DNA of 64,000 nt, taken from the NCBI RefSeq assembly GCF_009455635.1, contig NZ_QPER01000001.1:372001-436000 (forward strand). Reading direction: 5' to 3'. This DNA comes from Paraburkholderia agricolaris. GTDB lineage: Bacteria > Pseudomonadota > Gammaproteobacteria > Burkholderiales > Burkholderiaceae. The notes beneath the pieces were generated by a model that did not search any database, was not told the origin of the DNA, and worked only from the letters and a program-made list of their open reading frames with translations. The position numbers were made by a program, and so were the translations under genes. Below are positions 38,068 through 50,000 of the stretch, piece by piece (the stretch's first letter is position 1; every line of letters starts with the position of its first letter).

Positions 38068-38931
38068 ATGACTTTGCCTTGCATCACCGCCGCGCGCCGC
38101 TTCGACGCCCGCGCGCATTTGCCGTTCTGGATCGATGCCGAACAGGTTGGCTGGATCCGCTCGACCGATGTGCCCTTGCTCGCGCGCTGGCCCGATGTGT
38201 TTGAAATCGACGGTAGGCGCGTGGTGCTCGCATCGGTGTTCAACACCGTCGATCTGCGCAGCGCGGCGCTCGGTTCCGTGATAGGCGCGCTTGCCGCCGA
38301 GGGTCGTATTCCCGGCTGGCGCAACGAGACCTACGCGATCCGTAATGCATTCGATGCGCCGCCGCTCGCGTACATCGAACGCGCGGCGTCGCGCTTCTTT
38401 GGCGTGATGACCTACGCGGTGCATCTGAACGGCGTCGTAGAATACGCAGATGGCGCCTCGCGGACGGCCGCCCCGCAATTGTGGATCGCGCGCCGCAGCG
38501 ACACCAAGGCAACCGACCCGGGCATGCTCGACAATGTCGTGGCAGGCGGGATCGGCTGGGGCTTTGGCGTCGAGGCGACAATCGTCAAGGAGTGCTGGGA
38601 AGAAGCCGGCATTCCCGAGGAGATTGCCGCGCGCGCCACGGCCGGCCGCACCGCGCACGTGCTGCAATCGTTGCCGGAAGGCACGCAGGCCGAGCAGATT
38701 TTTATCTACGACCTCGCGCTGCCGGCCGATTTCGCGCCGCGCAACCAGGACGGGGAAGTGGGCGAACATAGGCTCGCGCGCATCGACGAAGTGGCGGCCT
38801 GGATCGAGGAAGGCGCGATGACTGTAGATGCGAGTCTCGCCACGTTGGACTGCTTGCTGCGCCGCCGCTGGATCGACGAGGACGCCTGTCAGGGCATCGA
38901 GACCTTGTTCGCGCCGCCGGTGCTTGTATAG
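38068..38931 (+). CDS. DUF4743 / Nudix hydrolase
   Basis: This two-domain protein has an N-terminal DUF4743 domain (about 1-115; PFWIDAEQVGWIR, GWRNETYAIRN) and a C-terminal Nudix domain similar to the thiamine-pyrophosphokinase-linked Nudix proteins. The Nudix box region reads GGIGWGFGVEATIVKECWEE, then AGI. KECWEEAGI matches REUXEEXGU with Lys for Arg, and the conserved Glu before the seven-residue gap appears to be Phe. A hydrolase of a nucleotide-like diphosphate is likely. The 287-aa length fits the family. It stands alone between the exporter and purU. Confidence 0.82.
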   Translation: MTLPCITAARRFDARAHLPFWIDAEQVGWIRSTDVPLLARWPDVFEIDGRRVVLASVFNTVDLRSAALGSVIGALAAEGRIPGWRNETYAIRNAFDAPPLAYIERAASRFFGVMTYAVHLNGVVEYADGASRTAAPQLWIARRSDTKATDPGMLDNVVAGGIGWGFGVEATIVKECWEEAGIPEEIAARATAGRTAHVLQSLPEGTQAEQIFIYDLALPADFAPRNQDGEVGEHRLARIDEVAAWIEEGAMTVDASLATLDCLLRRRWIDEDACQGIETLFAPPVLV

Positions 38932-39050
38932 CGATCAGCGCGGGTCGGGCGCCGATGTGACGACCAGACTGCGTCGCGCCCAGGCAGCACCTTGCATCGA
39001 GCAGAGCACACCGAATACATCACGCACTGAAGAAGGGAGTCACCCAGGTC

Positions 39051-39920
39051 ATGTCGACCGATCACAGCTTTATCCTCAAACTGTCGTGCGCCGACCGGCC
39101 CGGCATCGTCCACGCGGTTTCGGGCTTTCTGTTCGAGCGTGGCAGCAATATTCTCGACTCCGCGCAGTTCGGCGACGGCCGTACCGGCGAGTTCTTCATG
39201 CGCGTGCATTTCCAGCAGGTGGGCGGCGATCCGGGTCTGGACGCGTTGCGTACGTCGTTCTCGACGCTGGCTGAGCAGTTCGGCATGCGTTGGGAGATGC
39301 ACGATGCGTCGGTGAAGCCGCGCGTCGTCATTATGGTGTCGAAGATCGGTCATTGTCTGAACGATCTGTTGTTCCGCTATCGCACCGGTCAATTAGGTAT
39401 CGAGATTCCGGCAATTATCTCGAACCACAAGGAGTTTTATCAGCTCGCGGCCAGTTACGATATTCCGTTCCATCACTTCCCGCTGCTGGGCGGCACGCCG
39501 GACGCGAAGGTTGCGCAGGAAGCGCGCGTGCTCGAAGTGATCAACGAGCATCAGGCCGATCTGGTGGTGCTCGCGCGCTACATGCAGATTCTGTCGCCGC
39601 AACTGTGCGAATCCCTCGCCGGCCGCGCGATCAACATTCACCATTCATTCCTGCCGAGCTTCAAGGGTGCGAAGCCGTATTACCAGGCGTTCGACCGCGG
39701 CGTGAAGCTGATCGGTGCAACCGCGCACTACGTGACGACGGATCTCGACGAAGGTCCGATCATCGAGCAGGAAGTGGAGCGGGTCGATCACAGCATGACG
39801 CCGGAGCAACTGACGGCGATCGGCCGTGACGTCGAATGCGTGACGCTCGCGCGTGCGGTGAAGTGGCACGTCGAGCACCGCGTCGTGTTGAACGGCAGTA
39901 AGACGGTGGTGTTTCGTTAA
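39051..39920 (+). CDS. purU: Formyltetrahydrofolate deformylase
   Basis: PurU hydrolyses 10-formyltetrahydrofolate to formate and tetrahydrofolate, balancing one-carbon pools. The 289-residue protein has an N-terminal ACT domain (SFILKLSCADRPGIVHAVSG) and a formyltransferase domain (about 90-289) with catalytic Asn/His/Asp motifs in RAINIHHSFLPSFKGAKPY and GATAHYVTTDLDEGPIIEQ. GAAGGGAG precedes the ATG. It is convergent with the PepSY gene, only 7 bp away. Confidence 0.95.
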   Translation: MSTDHSFILKLSCADRPGIVHAVSGFLFERGSNILDSAQFGDGRTGEFFMRVHFQQVGGDPGLDALRTSFSTLAEQFGMRWEMHDASVKPRVVIMVSKIGHCLNDLLFRYRTGQLGIEIPAIISNHKEFYQLAASYDIPFHHFPLLGGTPDAKVAQEARVLEVINEHQADLVVLARYMQILSPQLCESLAGRAINIHHSFLPSFKGAKPYYQAFDRGVKLIGATAHYVTTDLDEGPIIEQEVERVDHSMTPEQLTAIGRDVECVTLARAVKWHVEHRVVLNGSKTVVFR

Positions 39921-39927
39921 CAGCGGA

Positions 39928-41163
39928 TCAGGACCGCATCGCGGTCCCGCCCGCGTTCCGCGCGCCCTGTGCGAGCCGTGCGTTTTGTGCCGAACGGCGG
40001 CGCGCATTCAGTTTCTTCAGCCAGATCAGCAGTCCCGTTGCGCTCAGCACGGCGACTGCAATCCCCATCGCGCTAATCACAATCCGCCCGCCGAGACCGA
40101 GGATGCGTCCTGAGTGCAGCGGGAATTGCACCTGCATGAAGATGTCGCCGGCGGTGCCCTTGCCGGGAATCTGCGCGCCTAGCGGTTTGCCAGTGGCCGC
40201 GTCCCAATACATCCACGGATTGCCGAGGCCGAGATCGCCGTGATCGTTGCCCGGCGCGTAGAAGCCGACGCCGTACGCGTGCAGGAGTTCCGCGTAGTAG
40301 ACGCCGCCCGGCGGCACCGTCAGGTTCTGTGCTTTGCCGGCTTGCTCGGCCAGTTGAACGATGCGCTCCCGGCTCAGGACCTGATCGCCGGGCTGAGGTT
40401 TGCGCAGGATCTCGGGGTTGTTGATCGGATCAGGCGTGAGCGTCGAGAACATCGACACGACGGGCCGAACGACCGGTGCCGACAGATTCATCGACACGGA
40501 CGTCAACGCGACGATCACCAGCAGGCCCCAGATCCACACGCCGCCTGAGCGGTGCAGATCGAAGGTGAGCGCATAGCTGCCGCGCCCGAAGCGAAACGCG
40601 AACGACTTGCGCCATGCCTTGAAGCTCGGAAACGACAGCCATAGCGCAATCACGCTATCGAACAGCCACACGATCCCGACAATGCCCATCAGCCACGTGC
40701 CGGTATCGATACCGCCGGTGAACGGCAAGTGCAGCGTGTAGTGCAGCTTGTAGATGAACGGAATCAGATTGAGCGGCGCGAGCGAAACGGCGCCCCATTC
40801 ACGGCGACCTTGTATGGCGCCGGTGGCGGGGTCGACGGCGATCTGATTGAAGTCGAGCGGGTAGGGCTGCTGCGTGGCAGGGTTGGTGCGCGGCAGCACC
40901 ATCATTTGCAACGTGTGACCAGGTTCAGCGATGAGCGGCAGATAGGTCACCTGCAGACGCGGATCAGCCGCTTCGACGCGACGTGCCAACTCGAGACCAG
41001 ACAGCGCCGGGCCGGCGGTGCGCGCCTTGAAGAAGGACGGGTTCAGCGCCGCATCGAGTTCGTGATCCCACGCGATGATCGCGCCAGTCAGGCCGGCAAT
41101 GAACAGAAACAGCGCAATGGCGATACCGAACCAGCGGTGCAGGCGGACGAGTTGCCGCCTCAT
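39928..41163 (-). CDS. PepSY-associated transmembrane protein, iron-uptake linked
   Basis: This inner-membrane protein belongs to the PepSY_TM family often found beside siderophore receptors, where members may reduce ferric siderophores. The 411-residue protein has four main helices: the N-terminal IALFLFIAGLTGAIIAWDHE, WLMGIVGIVWLFDSVIAL, IWGLLVIVALTSVSMNL, and the C-terminal VISAMGIAVAVLSATGLLIW. Histidines typical of haem-binding members are present (LHRWFG, YKLHYTLHLPF, FDLHRSG). It is divergent from a TonB receptor with a Fur-like box in front, so iron control is likely. The reductase activity is inferred from the family. Confidence 0.85.
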   Translation of the reverse strand: MRRQLVRLHRWFGIAIALFLFIAGLTGAIIAWDHELDAALNPSFFKARTAGPALSGLELARRVEAADPRLQVTYLPLIAEPGHTLQMMVLPRTNPATQQPYPLDFNQIAVDPATGAIQGRREWGAVSLAPLNLIPFIYKLHYTLHLPFTGGIDTGTWLMGIVGIVWLFDSVIALWLSFPSFKAWRKSFAFRFGRGSYALTFDLHRSGGVWIWGLLVIVALTSVSMNLSAPVVRPVVSMFSTLTPDPINNPEILRKPQPGDQVLSRERIVQLAEQAGKAQNLTVPPGGVYYAELLHAYGVGFYAPGNDHGDLGLGNPWMYWDAATGKPLGAQIPGKGTAGDIFMQVQFPLHSGRILGLGGRIVISAMGIAVAVLSATGLLIWLKKLNARRRSAQNARLAQGARNAGGTAMRS

Positions 41164-41224
41164 AGCTGAGTCGGCGAAAAGCGGCGGGGAGTCTGAAGAA
41201 ATATCACAGCAAAGGCGTAGTGCA

Positions 41225-41243
41225 AATGGGAATTGTTCTCATC
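41225..41243. promoter_or_regulatory. Fur-like box upstream of the PepSY gene
   Basis: AATGGGAATTGTTCTCATC is a partial dyad resembling the box at 41440-41458 (shared AATGGGAAT and TTCTCAT). It lies 62 bp upstream of the minus-strand gene start. Repression by ferric Fur is inferred. Confidence 0.6.
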
Positions 41244-41439
41244 TTATGGAATCGTGCCGCCGACTGCAAGTTTCTCGTAAGTACGTCGCAGCGATGCCAA
41301 GGCAGCGCGCTCGCTCACACCGTGTGAACCACTTTCTGGTATGGCTTTCAGCCCGAATTAGCATCGCATGTGCGACAAAATGTCGCAGCTTAAAGCTTAC
41401 AATTAGCATAATTTTTCGGCATCATCGCGGCCATTATTG

Positions 41440-41458
41440 AATGGGAATGATTCTCATT
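41440..41458. promoter_or_regulatory. Fur-like box upstream of the TonB receptor
   Basis: AATGGGAATGATTCTCATT is a near-perfect 19-bp dyad of the Fur type, ending 33 bp before the chosen start of the receptor gene. Confidence 0.75.
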
Positions 41459-41491
41459 TGAATGGTTTTCTTAGAAAAATCGGAATCAGCG

Positions 41492-43660
41492 ATGAGCGTA
41501 AAGAGCGGGGTAAAGCAGTCGAAGAAACGGTTGATGGTGCGGCCATTGCACGTGGCGGCGTGTCTGGCATTTGCGGCGAGTCATGGGGCGTGGGCGCAAC
41601 AGGCGTCCGTCACCCAGGGGACGCCGGACGTAAGCGAAAAAGCGCTGCCGACTGTCAAGGTCACAGCGACGCAAGACACGGCGCAGCACCTGAAAGAAGA
41701 CGTGAGCAGTGGGGCGCTCGGCGCGCGCTCGCAACTCGACACGCCGTTCTCCACCACCGTGGTCACCAGCGAAGAATTGCAGGACCGCCAGCCGTCCAAA
41801 CTCGGCGATGTCTTCGCCACCGACGCCTCCGTAACCGACAACGGCAACGCTTACAACGCATGGGCCACCTATGTGACGGTGCGCGGTATGCAACTCGACT
41901 GGCAGTCGGGCTTCAAGATCGACGGTCTGCCCTTTAACAGCTATGGCATCACGATGCCGTACGAGCAACTCGAAAAAGTGGAACTGCTGAAGGGGCTGAC
42001 TGGTTTCATGTACGGCTTCGGCGCACCGGGTGGCGTGGTCAACTACGTGACGAAGAAACCGCCGGTTTCGACCACACCGATACGCAGCATCGACATCGGC
42101 TATCAGAGCGCCGGCGTGTGGAGCGAACATGTCGATCTTGGTGGCCGCGTCGGCCCGAACGGCATGTTCGGCTACCGCCTGAACGCGACGCACGAAGAAG
42201 GCAAGACGTACAACGAAGGTAATGTGCGGCGCGACTCCGTGTCGCTGGCACTCGATGCCCGTATCACCCGTGACCTCAAGGCGAGCTTCGGCGCGCTGTA
42301 TCAGGAGCGTCATTCGAGCGGCATTACCGGCGCGATCTCGACGGCGCAATATCCGGGCACGAGCTTGCCGCGCACGTTGAGCGGCGGCACGGGCGACCTC
42401 TCCGGTCCCGACCAGCATCTGAACACGAATGTTCAGCTCTACACCGCCGGCGTGCAGTACAACCTGAGCCCGGACTGGACGCTTAACGCGACCTATAGCT
42501 ACAGCAAAAGCTCGCGTGACCGCAACGAGAGCACGTACTACCTGCTGAACAGCGCGGGCGATTACACGGATAGCCGTTTCGCCGGCAAGGAAGGGCATCA
42601 GATGAGCTTGTGGCAGGTGTCGGCGGAGGGCAGCGTCAAGACCGGGCCGTTCCAGCATCAGCTCGTATTCGGCGCGGCTTATCAGCGGCAAACCAACGAC
42701 TACGGCGCGAACAGTTTCTTCGGCCAGCTCGGCACGGGCAACCTTTATCAGCCGAACACCAATACCTTCGACAGCGCACCGAATTACTACACGTATCGCA
42801 ACAGCGACATCACGCAAAAGGCCCTGTTCGCGAGCGATACGATCCAACTGACACAGCGCTGGTCGGTGCTCGGCGGCGTGCGTTATACGAACTACGAACA
42901 ACACGGTTATTCGACTACCGGCGCAACCACGTCGAGCTACAGCCAGAACGGAGTCGTGACGCCGACCGTCGCGCTGATGTTCAAACTCGCGCCGACCACC
43001 ACGCTGTACACCAGCTACGTCGAATCGCTGGAAGCGGGCAGCATCGTGGGCGATACGTACGCGAACCGTGGGGTGCAGCTCAAGCCGTTGCGCAGCAAGC
43101 AGTACGAAGTCGGGATCAAGAGCGAGCACGCGCGCTGGAGCGCGACGGCCGCGCTGTTCCGGATCGAACGCGGCTCGGAATACGCAAACAGTGCGAACGT
43201 CTTCACGCAGGACGGTCAATCGATCTTTCAGGGCGTGGAGTTCGGTGGCGACGTGCGTCTGGGCTCGAGCTGGAATGTCGGCGGCGATCTCATGTGGATC
43301 AACACGAAGTACGAAAAAGGCGCGGCAAATAACGGCAATCGCGTGGCCGGCGCGCCGCAGTTCGTCGTGGCGGGTCATGCGGCTTACTCGGTGCCGTATG
43401 TGCCGGGCTTACGCATCGGCGCCGATGCAAAATTCACCGGCAACACCAACGTGCGCCCAAGCGCCAGTCTCAATGCGCCGGGCTACCTGCTGGTCAATCT
43501 CGGTGCGAGCTATGCCACGCGTATCGGTGGCTACGACGTGACGTTTCGCGCGGCGATCGACAATCTGCTCAATCGCCGCTACTGGCAATATCAGTATGCG
43601 GACTACGTGACGCCGGGCGATCCGCGCACGCTTTCATTGAACGCGCGCATCGACTTCTGA
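41492..43660 (+). CDS. TonB-dependent siderophore receptor
   Basis: This outer-membrane receptor imports a ferric siderophore using TonB energy. The chosen ATG at 41492 gives 722 aa (MSVKSGVKQSKKRLMVRPLH) with GGAA seven bases upstream; an ATG at 41462 lies only 4 bp after the Fur box and has no ribosome site. A signal peptide ends near SHGAWAQ. The TonB box region is PTVKVTATQD. The plug domain contains TTVVTSEELQDRQPSKLGDV and YGFGAPGGVVNYVTKKP. The 22-strand barrel ends in the aromatic LNARIDF. It is divergent from the PepSY gene. The siderophore is unknown; no biosynthesis genes are nearby. Confidence 0.92.
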   Translation: MSVKSGVKQSKKRLMVRPLHVAACLAFAASHGAWAQQASVTQGTPDVSEKALPTVKVTATQDTAQHLKEDVSSGALGARSQLDTPFSTTVVTSEELQDRQPSKLGDVFATDASVTDNGNAYNAWATYVTVRGMQLDWQSGFKIDGLPFNSYGITMPYEQLEKVELLKGLTGFMYGFGAPGGVVNYVTKKPPVSTTPIRSIDIGYQSAGVWSEHVDLGGRVGPNGMFGYRLNATHEEGKTYNEGNVRRDSVSLALDARITRDLKASFGALYQERHSSGITGAISTAQYPGTSLPRTLSGGTGDLSGPDQHLNTNVQLYTAGVQYNLSPDWTLNATYSYSKSSRDRNESTYYLLNSAGDYTDSRFAGKEGHQMSLWQVSAEGSVKTGPFQHQLVFGAAYQRQTNDYGANSFFGQLGTGNLYQPNTNTFDSAPNYYTYRNSDITQKALFASDTIQLTQRWSVLGGVRYTNYEQHGYSTTGATTSSYSQNGVVTPTVALMFKLAPTTTLYTSYVESLEAGSIVGDTYANRGVQLKPLRSKQYEVGIKSEHARWSATAALFRIERGSEYANSANVFTQDGQSIFQGVEFGGDVRLGSSWNVGGDLMWINTKYEKGAANNGNRVAGAPQFVVAGHAAYSVPYVPGLRIGADAKFTGNTNVRPSASLNAPGYLLVNLGASYATRIGGYDVTFRAAIDNLLNRRYWQYQYADYVTPGDPRTLSLNARIDF

Positions 43661-43664
43661 GCGT

Positions 43665-43696
43665 AAAAAAAGCGGCCAGCAGGGGCCGCTTTTTTT
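43665..43696. terminator. Bidirectional terminator after the TonB receptor
   Basis: AGCGGCC (43671-43677) pairs with GGCCGCT (43684-43690), flanked by A runs on the left and T runs on the right. It serves both convergent genes. Confidence 0.92.
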
Positions 43697-43712
43697 GTTT
43701 GCTGCTGCCTGC

Positions 43713-44798
43713 TCACACCAGCCGCAGATAAATCAATTCCCGCTTGATGTACGCATAGAAGATCGGCGCCGCGACCACGCCGGGGAGGCCGAACGCGGCT
43801 TCCATCACGAGCATCGCGATCAGCAATTCCCACGCGCGCGCCTCGATCTGGCCGCCGACGATGCGCGCATTCAGGAAGTATTCCAGCTTGTGGATCACGA
43901 TCAGGAATATCAGCGACATGATCGCCGCCGGAAAGCTCACCGAGAGCGCCACCGCGACAATGATCGTATTCGAGATCAGATTGCCGATCACCGGCAGCAA
44001 GCCGGCGATAAACGTCACCAGCACCAGCGTCTTGGAGAGCGGCAAGGTGTCGTGAAATAACGGCAGGATCACCAGCAGGAAGATGCCGGTGAAAACCGCG
44101 TTGATCGCGGAAATCTTGACCTGAGCGAAGACGATGCGGCGGAAGGCGTCGGCGAAACGGGTCACGCGTGTGACGAACGCCGTGGATAGCGGCAGCCGTT
44201 GCATATGCTTCTGCGCCCCGACCGCGATGATCGCACCGATGATCATGCCGATCAGGATGTGCGTGAAGCCGCGCGCCGCGGTTTTGCCGCTTTGCTGCAG
44301 CATGTTCGCGTGCGTTTGCATTAGCTCGGTCGCTTTCGTCTTCATCTGCTCGGTGTCGACCGGCAGATAGTTGGCGATGAATTGCGGAATCCGGCCGCGC
44401 GCCTCGTCGATCAACTGCATTGCCTGGTCGAGCAGTTTCTGCACGCTCGGCACGTCGCTCTCGAAATGCTCGATGATGCCGAGCGTCAGCCCTGTCAATG
44501 CGCCGACTATCACGGCCGAGAGAATCACCACCGCGAGCCAGCGTGCGCGCTGGCTCGACATATGCCGCTCGATGCGCGGCGCAATGGTATGCACGAGTTG
44601 ATACACGAGCAGCCCGGCCAGCAAGGCTCCGAGCAACCGCAGTTCGATGACCGCCCACATTCCGATCAGCATCAGCACGTAACTGCCGATTTCGACTGCC
44701 GACAGCTTCGGCAGGCTCATGTCGCTAGTCAGCCTGACCGGGCGTGGGCGTAGGTCCTGCACTTCCCCGTCGTCGCGCGCCTGATTCCGCTTGGCCAT
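43713..44798 (-). CDS. AI-2E family transporter (PerM/YdiK-like)
   Basis: This 361-residue inner-membrane protein belongs to the AI-2 exporter/PerM family, which has about eight helices. Visible parts include the N-terminal EIGSYVLMLIGMWAVIELRL, a long periplasmic/cytoplasmic stretch (about 95-175), and the conserved LPVIGNLISNTIIVAVALS and GVVAAPIFYAYIKRELIY. Substrates differ between members (some export AI-2, others act as Na+/H+ antiporters), so no substrate is given. It lies 34 bp downstream of uvrA on the same strand. Confidence 0.88.
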   Translation of the reverse strand: MAKRNQARDDGEVQDLRPRPVRLTSDMSLPKLSAVEIGSYVLMLIGMWAVIELRLLGALLAGLLVYQLVHTIAPRIERHMSSQRARWLAVVILSAVIVGALTGLTLGIIEHFESDVPSVQKLLDQAMQLIDEARGRIPQFIANYLPVDTEQMKTKATELMQTHANMLQQSGKTAARGFTHILIGMIIGAIIAVGAQKHMQRLPLSTAFVTRVTRFADAFRRIVFAQVKISAINAVFTGIFLLVILPLFHDTLPLSKTLVLVTFIAGLLPVIGNLISNTIIVAVALSVSFPAAIMSLIFLIVIHKLEYFLNARIVGGQIEARAWELLIAMLVMEAAFGLPGVVAAPIFYAYIKRELIYLRLV

Positions 44799-44832
44799 GG
44801 CTTATTCCGTCTCCAACCCGTGTTGTGCTGCG

Positions 44833-47706
<2,874 letters not shown>

Positions 47707-47989
47707 GCGTTATTCCAAGACTTGGCCCGTGACCTGGCGGAAAGAGGAGGAGGCTAAACCTGCTACTATAACGACTTTTCAAGACCGCCGTTACGGCTTC
47801 CTGACAGCCCGAAGAAGGCATGAGGCAAGCTGTAAGGCAGCGGTCCAGCGCCGCGGAGAAGAGGTCTAACTGGGGCCGATTTCCGCGAGTACAAGGCGCC
47901 GCGAGGCTCCAGACGGGCGTGTAGCAAGGCCGCCGGCCCGAATGCCGCGCCGCATGCTTGCCGCCCAGCTCATTCAAAGAACGCTCCCG

Positions 47990-49177
47990 ATGTCCAATCC
48001 GTCTGCTACATCCTCACGCATGAGCGCGCCTGAAATGCGCGCGACCGTGTCGCTTGCCGCCATCTTCGCGCTGCGCATGCTCGGTCTCTTCATGATCATG
48101 CCGGTGTTCTCGATCTACGCGAAGACCATCCCTGGCGGCGACAACGTGCTGCTGGTGGGGATCGCGCTCGGTGCGTACGGCGTAACGCAGTCGATGCTGT
48201 ACATCTTCTACGGCTGGGTCTCCGACAAGGTTGGCCGCAAACCGGTCATTGCGACCGGCCTGCTGATCTTCGCGCTCGGCAGCTTCGTCGCGGCGGGCGC
48301 CCACGACATGACATGGATTATCGTTGGCCGGGTAATTCAGGGCATGGGCGCGGTGTCGTCCGCAGTGATCGCGTTTATTGCCGACCTGACCTCCGAAGAG
48401 CATCGCACCAAGGCGATGGCGATGGTCGGCGGCAGTATCGGCATTTCGTTCGCGGTGGCGATTGTCGGTGCGCCGATCGTGTTCCAGTGGGTCGGCATGA
48501 GTGGTCTGTTCACGCTGGTCGGCATCTTCTCGATTCTGGCGATCGGTCTCGTGCTGTGGGTCGTGCCCGATGCGCCCAAGCCGGTGCACGTGCGCGCGCC
48601 GTTCGCCGAGGTGTTGCATAACGTCGAACTGCTGCGTTTGAACTTCGGCGTGCTCGTGCTGCATGCCACGCAAACGGCGTTGTTCCTCGTCGTGCCGCGT
48701 ATTCTCGAGGCCGGCGGCCTGCCGGTCGCGTCGCACTGGAAGGTGTATCTGCCGGTGATGGGTCTCTCGTTCGTGATGATGGTCCCGGCGATCATCGCGG
48801 CAGAAAAGCGCGGAAAAATGAAAATCGTGCTGCTGTCGGCGATCGGTCTTATCCTGATCGGACAGTTGTTGTTAGGCGTCGCACCGCATACGATTCTGAG
48901 TGTGGCGGCGATCCTCTTTGTTTATTTTCTGGGCTTCAATATTCTTGAAGCGTCGCAACCTTCGCTGGTGTCGAAACTGGCGCCTGGCACCCGCAAGGGC
49001 GCGGCGGCAGGCGTGTACAACACCACGCAGTCGATCGGTCTTGCACTGGGCGGCGTGGTCGGCGGCTGGCTGCTGAAAGTGGACGGCCAAAGCGCCGTAT
49101 TCTTTACCTGCTCGGGCCTGGTCTTTTGCTGGCTTATAATCGCCGCACAGATGAAACAGCCGCCGCGCAAGGCGTAA
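47990..49177 (+). CDS. MFS transporter (YajR-like)
   Basis: This is a 12-helix inner-membrane transporter of the major facilitator superfamily. The protein (395 aa from the ATG at 47990) shows FALRMLGLFMIMPVFSIYAK in helix 1, the family A motif YGWVSDKVGRKPVIATGLLI, GRVIQGMGAVSSAVIAFIAD, and RKGAAAGVYNTTQSIGLALG in the second half. The substrate is unknown. It lies between divergent uvrA and ssb, a conserved order in beta-proteobacteria. An ATG at 47942 is also possible but adds a poorly conserved stretch. Confidence 0.88.
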   Translation: MSNPSATSSRMSAPEMRATVSLAAIFALRMLGLFMIMPVFSIYAKTIPGGDNVLLVGIALGAYGVTQSMLYIFYGWVSDKVGRKPVIATGLLIFALGSFVAAGAHDMTWIIVGRVIQGMGAVSSAVIAFIADLTSEEHRTKAMAMVGGSIGISFAVAIVGAPIVFQWVGMSGLFTLVGIFSILAIGLVLWVVPDAPKPVHVRAPFAEVLHNVELLRLNFGVLVLHATQTALFLVVPRILEAGGLPVASHWKVYLPVMGLSFVMMVPAIIAAEKRGKMKIVLLSAIGLILIGQLLLGVAPHTILSVAAILFVYFLGFNILEASQPSLVSKLAPGTRKGAAAGVYNTTQSIGLALGGVVGGWLLKVDGQSAVFFTCSGLVFCWLIIAAQMKQPPRKA

Positions 49178-49300
49178 AAAGGCTCACTCAGAACTCACCT
49201 GGCGGCGGGCTGAGGCGCAGTTCCGGTCTCCGGCCCGCTGGCTTGAGACGTGAATCGTGTGTTGCCGCGCCGCCCGCAACGGAATCAACAGGAGAAACTC

Positions 49301-49846
49301 ATGGCATCCGTGAACAAGGTCATTCTCGTCGGCAATCTCGGAGCCGATCCGGAAGTCCGTTATCTTCCGAGCGGCGACGCAGTGGCGAACATCCGCCTTG
49401 CAACGACGGATCGGTACAAGGACAAGGCGTCCGGCGAAATGAAGGAAGCGACTGAATGGCACCGCGTGTCGTTCTTCGGCCGGCTGGCTGAAATCGTGTC
49501 CGAATATCTGAAGAAGGGCTCGTCGGTGTACCTGGAAGGGCGCATCCGCACCCGCAAGTGGCAGGCGCAGGACGGCACCGACCGTTACTCGACCGAAATC
49601 GTCGCCGAGCAGATGCAAATGCTGGGTGGCCGTGGCGGCTCGATGGGCGGCGGTGGCGACGAAGGCGGTTACAGCCGCGGTGAGCCGTCGGAGCGTAGCG
49701 GCGGTGGTGGTGGTGGTGGCGGCCGTGCGGTCTCGGGCGGCGGCGCTTCGCGTGGCGGCAGCGGTGGCGGCGGCGGTGGTTCGAGCCGTCCGAGCGCGCC
49801 GGCCGGCGGCGGGTTTGACGAGATGGACGACGATATTCCGTTCTGA
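49301..49846 (+). CDS. ssb: Single-stranded DNA-binding protein
   Basis: SSB coats single-stranded DNA in replication, recombination and repair. The 181-residue protein has an OB fold at 1-112 ([54 protein letters not shown]). A glycine-rich linker (about 115-170, with a run of GGT codons) follows, and it ends with the partner-binding tip DDDIPF. GGAGA precedes the ATG. It ends before a strong terminator. Confidence 0.97.
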   Translation: MASVNKVILVGNLGADPEVRYLPSGDAVANIRLATTDRYKDKASGEMKEATEWHRVSFFGRLAEIVSEYLKKGSSVYLEGRIRTRKWQAQDGTDRYSTEIVAEQMQMLGGRGGSMGGGGDEGGYSRGEPSERSGGGGGGGGRAVSGGGASRGGSGGGGGGSSRPSAPAGGGFDEMDDDIPF

Positions 49847-49873
49847 GGTCGCGTAACCACAGAATGTAAAATC

Positions 49874-49899
49874 GGCCCCGCTTTCTAGCGGGGCTTTTC
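49874..49899 (+). terminator. Terminator after ssb
   Basis: GCCCCGCT (49875-49882) pairs with AGCGGGGC (49887-49894) around TTCT, followed by TTTTCTTTTT. Confidence 0.92.
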
Positions 49900-50000
49900 T
49901 TTTTGTATCTATAAAAACCGACGCGTATCACGCCCTGGTCGTGTCGACGCCATCTTTCGGACATGCGATCATCGCCCGTCCAATTGTCCATCTCCTGTCT

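Noticed and set aside
36877..38769. 630-codon open frame on the minus strand
   Set aside because: It runs antisense to apt, the LysE exporter and the Nudix gene, which all have family motifs. It is Arg/His-rich with no motif, as expected from codon bias in GC-rich DNA.
41462..41491. Upstream ATG for the TonB receptor
   Set aside because: It lies 4 bp after the Fur box without a ribosome site; the ATG at 41492 has GGAA and gives a normal signal peptide.
41486..43378. 630-codon frame antisense to the TonB receptor
   Set aside because: No motif, composition typical of a shadow frame; the plus strand encodes a full receptor.
47707..47989. LexA (SOS) box in front of uvrA
   Set aside because: No CTGT-N8-ACAG site could be found in the gap, though uvrA is SOS-controlled in other bacteria.
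49640..49820. GGT/GGC codon repeats in ssb seen as a possible tandem repeat
   Set aside because: They encode the usual glycine-rich linker of SSB proteins.
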